From: CAYXVF01 sp964468125
Lineage (GTDB): Bacteria; Myxococcota; XYA12-FULL-58-9; CAYXVF01
Direction of reading: 5' to 3'
Length of the DNA: 54,062 nt
NCBI GenBank assembly: GCA_964468125.1
Contig: CAYXVF010000036.1
Coordinates: forward strand, 1 to 54,062
A program made the position numbers and the translations under genes. The notes under the pieces are model-generated. The model was not told the DNA's origin, made no database searches, and worked only from the letters and a program-made list of their open reading frames with translations. Within the stretch, counting starts at the first letter, position 1. Each line of letters starts with the position of its first letter. Below are positions 53,359-54,062 of this stretch, piece after piece.

Positions 53359-54062
53359 ATGGGACTAGGAAAGAAGATCGGAATCGGCGTTGGGGTCACC
53401 TTTGGGGTCATCGTCGCCGGCGTAGCCATCACCATCGCCGCCGTGAGTGAAGACCGGCCGACGGGTAAGACCGGCCCGGAAGCACGCGCGCTCGCCGACG
53501 CGATGGGCAAGGCCGTGAATCTCGACGCTTGGAAGCAGACCGGCGCCGTGGAGTGGAGCTTCGCGGGCCGCCGAAAGCATCTTTGGGACCGGAAGCGTAG
53601 CTTAACGAAGATGACGAAAGACGACCTCGAGGTCTGGTTCGACATCACGAGCAAGAAGGGCATCGCCAAGAAGGCGGGCAAGACTCTGAGTGGCGATGAG
53701 AAACAGGAAGCGCTCGACTCGTGCTGGGCCGCGTGGGTGAACGATGCCTTCTGGCTGAACCCCGTTGGCAAGATGTACGACGCGGGTGTGGAGCTGACGC
53801 TGATCGAGCTCGACGGCGGCAAGCAGGGCGTGCTCGCCTCCTACACGAGCGGCGGCCTGACGCCTGGCGACGCCTACCTCTGGATCCCCGGCGACGACGG
53901 TAAACCGGCGGCATGGAAGATGTGGACCTCGAACATTCCCATCGGCGGCGCGAAGGCGAGCTGGGAGGGCTGGACACAGCTGCCCACCGGTGCCTGGATC
54001 TCGACGACCCACGAGATGGACGCCTTCACCCTCGAGGTCGGGGCTTTGAAGGGGGCTGAGAC
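53359..54062 (+). CDS. Membrane-anchored protein of unknown function, 3' end outside window
   Basis: An ATG at 53359 opens a frame that runs to the window edge without a stop, giving at least 234 residues. A Gly/Val-rich hydrophobic segment (about 8-29) probably anchors the N-terminus. The exposed part is Lys/Trp-rich, with SCWAAWVNDAFWLNPVG and a repeated Gly-Asp-Gly pattern. The segment MTKDDLEVWFDITSKKG and the whole resemble no family I can name. TAGGTT seven bases before the ATG may be the -10 of a leaderless transcript. It follows the desaturase by 33 bp. Confidence 0.75.
   Translation, partial: MGLGKKIGIGVGVTFGVIVAGVAITIAAVSEDRPTGKTGPEARALADAMGKAVNLDAWKQTGAVEWSFAGRRKHLWDRKRSLTKMTKDDLEVWFDITSKKGIAKKAGKTLSGDEKQEALDSCWAAWVNDAFWLNPVGKMYDAGVELTLIELDGGKQGVLASYTSGGLTPGDAYLWIPGDDGKPAAWKMWTSNIPIGGAKASWEGWTQLPTGAWISTTHEMDAFTLEVGALKGAE

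Overview
The window is about 54 kb of GC-rich, densely coded chromosomal DNA. It holds 50 protein genes, including one open at each edge, and one decayed gene. I see no rRNA, tRNA, CRISPR array, prophage or insertion sequence. Gene style suggests a Gram-negative bacterium of the Myxococcota (Polyangia/Sandaracinus-like). The signs are a large Cys-rich kelch lipoprotein, several ECF sigma factors, a VanY-like protein with low-complexity repeats, and many lipoproteins and two-component systems. This placement is inference from gene content; no phylogenetic marker was compared.

Layout. (1) 1-3634: a VanY-like peptidase cut by the left edge, then a reverse operon of secreted protein, ECF sigma factor and membrane anti-sigma-like protein. 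(2) 3843-7499: class Ia ribonucleotide reductase nrdA-nrdB, with a clear terminator. (3) 7500-9520: a long intergenic region, a VTT/DedA-like membrane protein and a DksA-like protein that has lost its zinc finger. (4) 9527-12850: an aminotransferase, aldehyde dehydrogenase and nitroreductase operon. (5) 13010-15635: a CHAD-CYTH protein with a near-consensus promoter, a doubly deleted THUMP-methyltransferase pseudogene and an NTF2-like protein. (6) 15703-19324: an ABC-F ATPase and purE-purK. (7) 19338-24581: an Mla/MCE lipid-transport operon whose first gene encodes a putative outer-membrane barrel protein. (8) 24627-26262: methionine aminopeptidase and a Fis-type response regulator. (9) 26361-32433: a compact NAD salvage operon pncB-prs-nadE-nrtR-pncA. 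(10) 32528-37115: pckA, a conserved hypothetical and a DPP IV-like lipoprotein peptidase. (11) 37062-43065: a two-component pair split by a 1223-residue kelch lipoprotein. (12) 43178-45148: an iron-related group (2Fe-2S ferredoxin-like, ferritin-like, Fur, zinc ribbon) with an elaborate repeat/hairpin element before fur. (13) 45150-46122: an ArsI-like lyase overlapping a SigZ-like sigma factor. (14) 46293-50112: CreD-like protein, MFS transporter, LysR regulator and a stand-alone pirin-type cupin domain. (15) 50215-54062: yccF with a short-loop histidine kinase and OmpR-type regulator, a fatty-acid desaturase, and an anchored protein cut by the right edge.

The best leads for something undescribed are the MCE operon with its own barrel protein, the YccF/histidine kinase/regulator operon, the kelch lipoprotein inside a two-component operon, and the palindromes before fur, pckA and pncB. 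Most genes are ordinary housekeeping or accessory functions. Several genes lack a Shine-Dalgarno sequence but have a -10-like hexamer 6-9 nt before the ATG, which suggests leaderless mRNAs.
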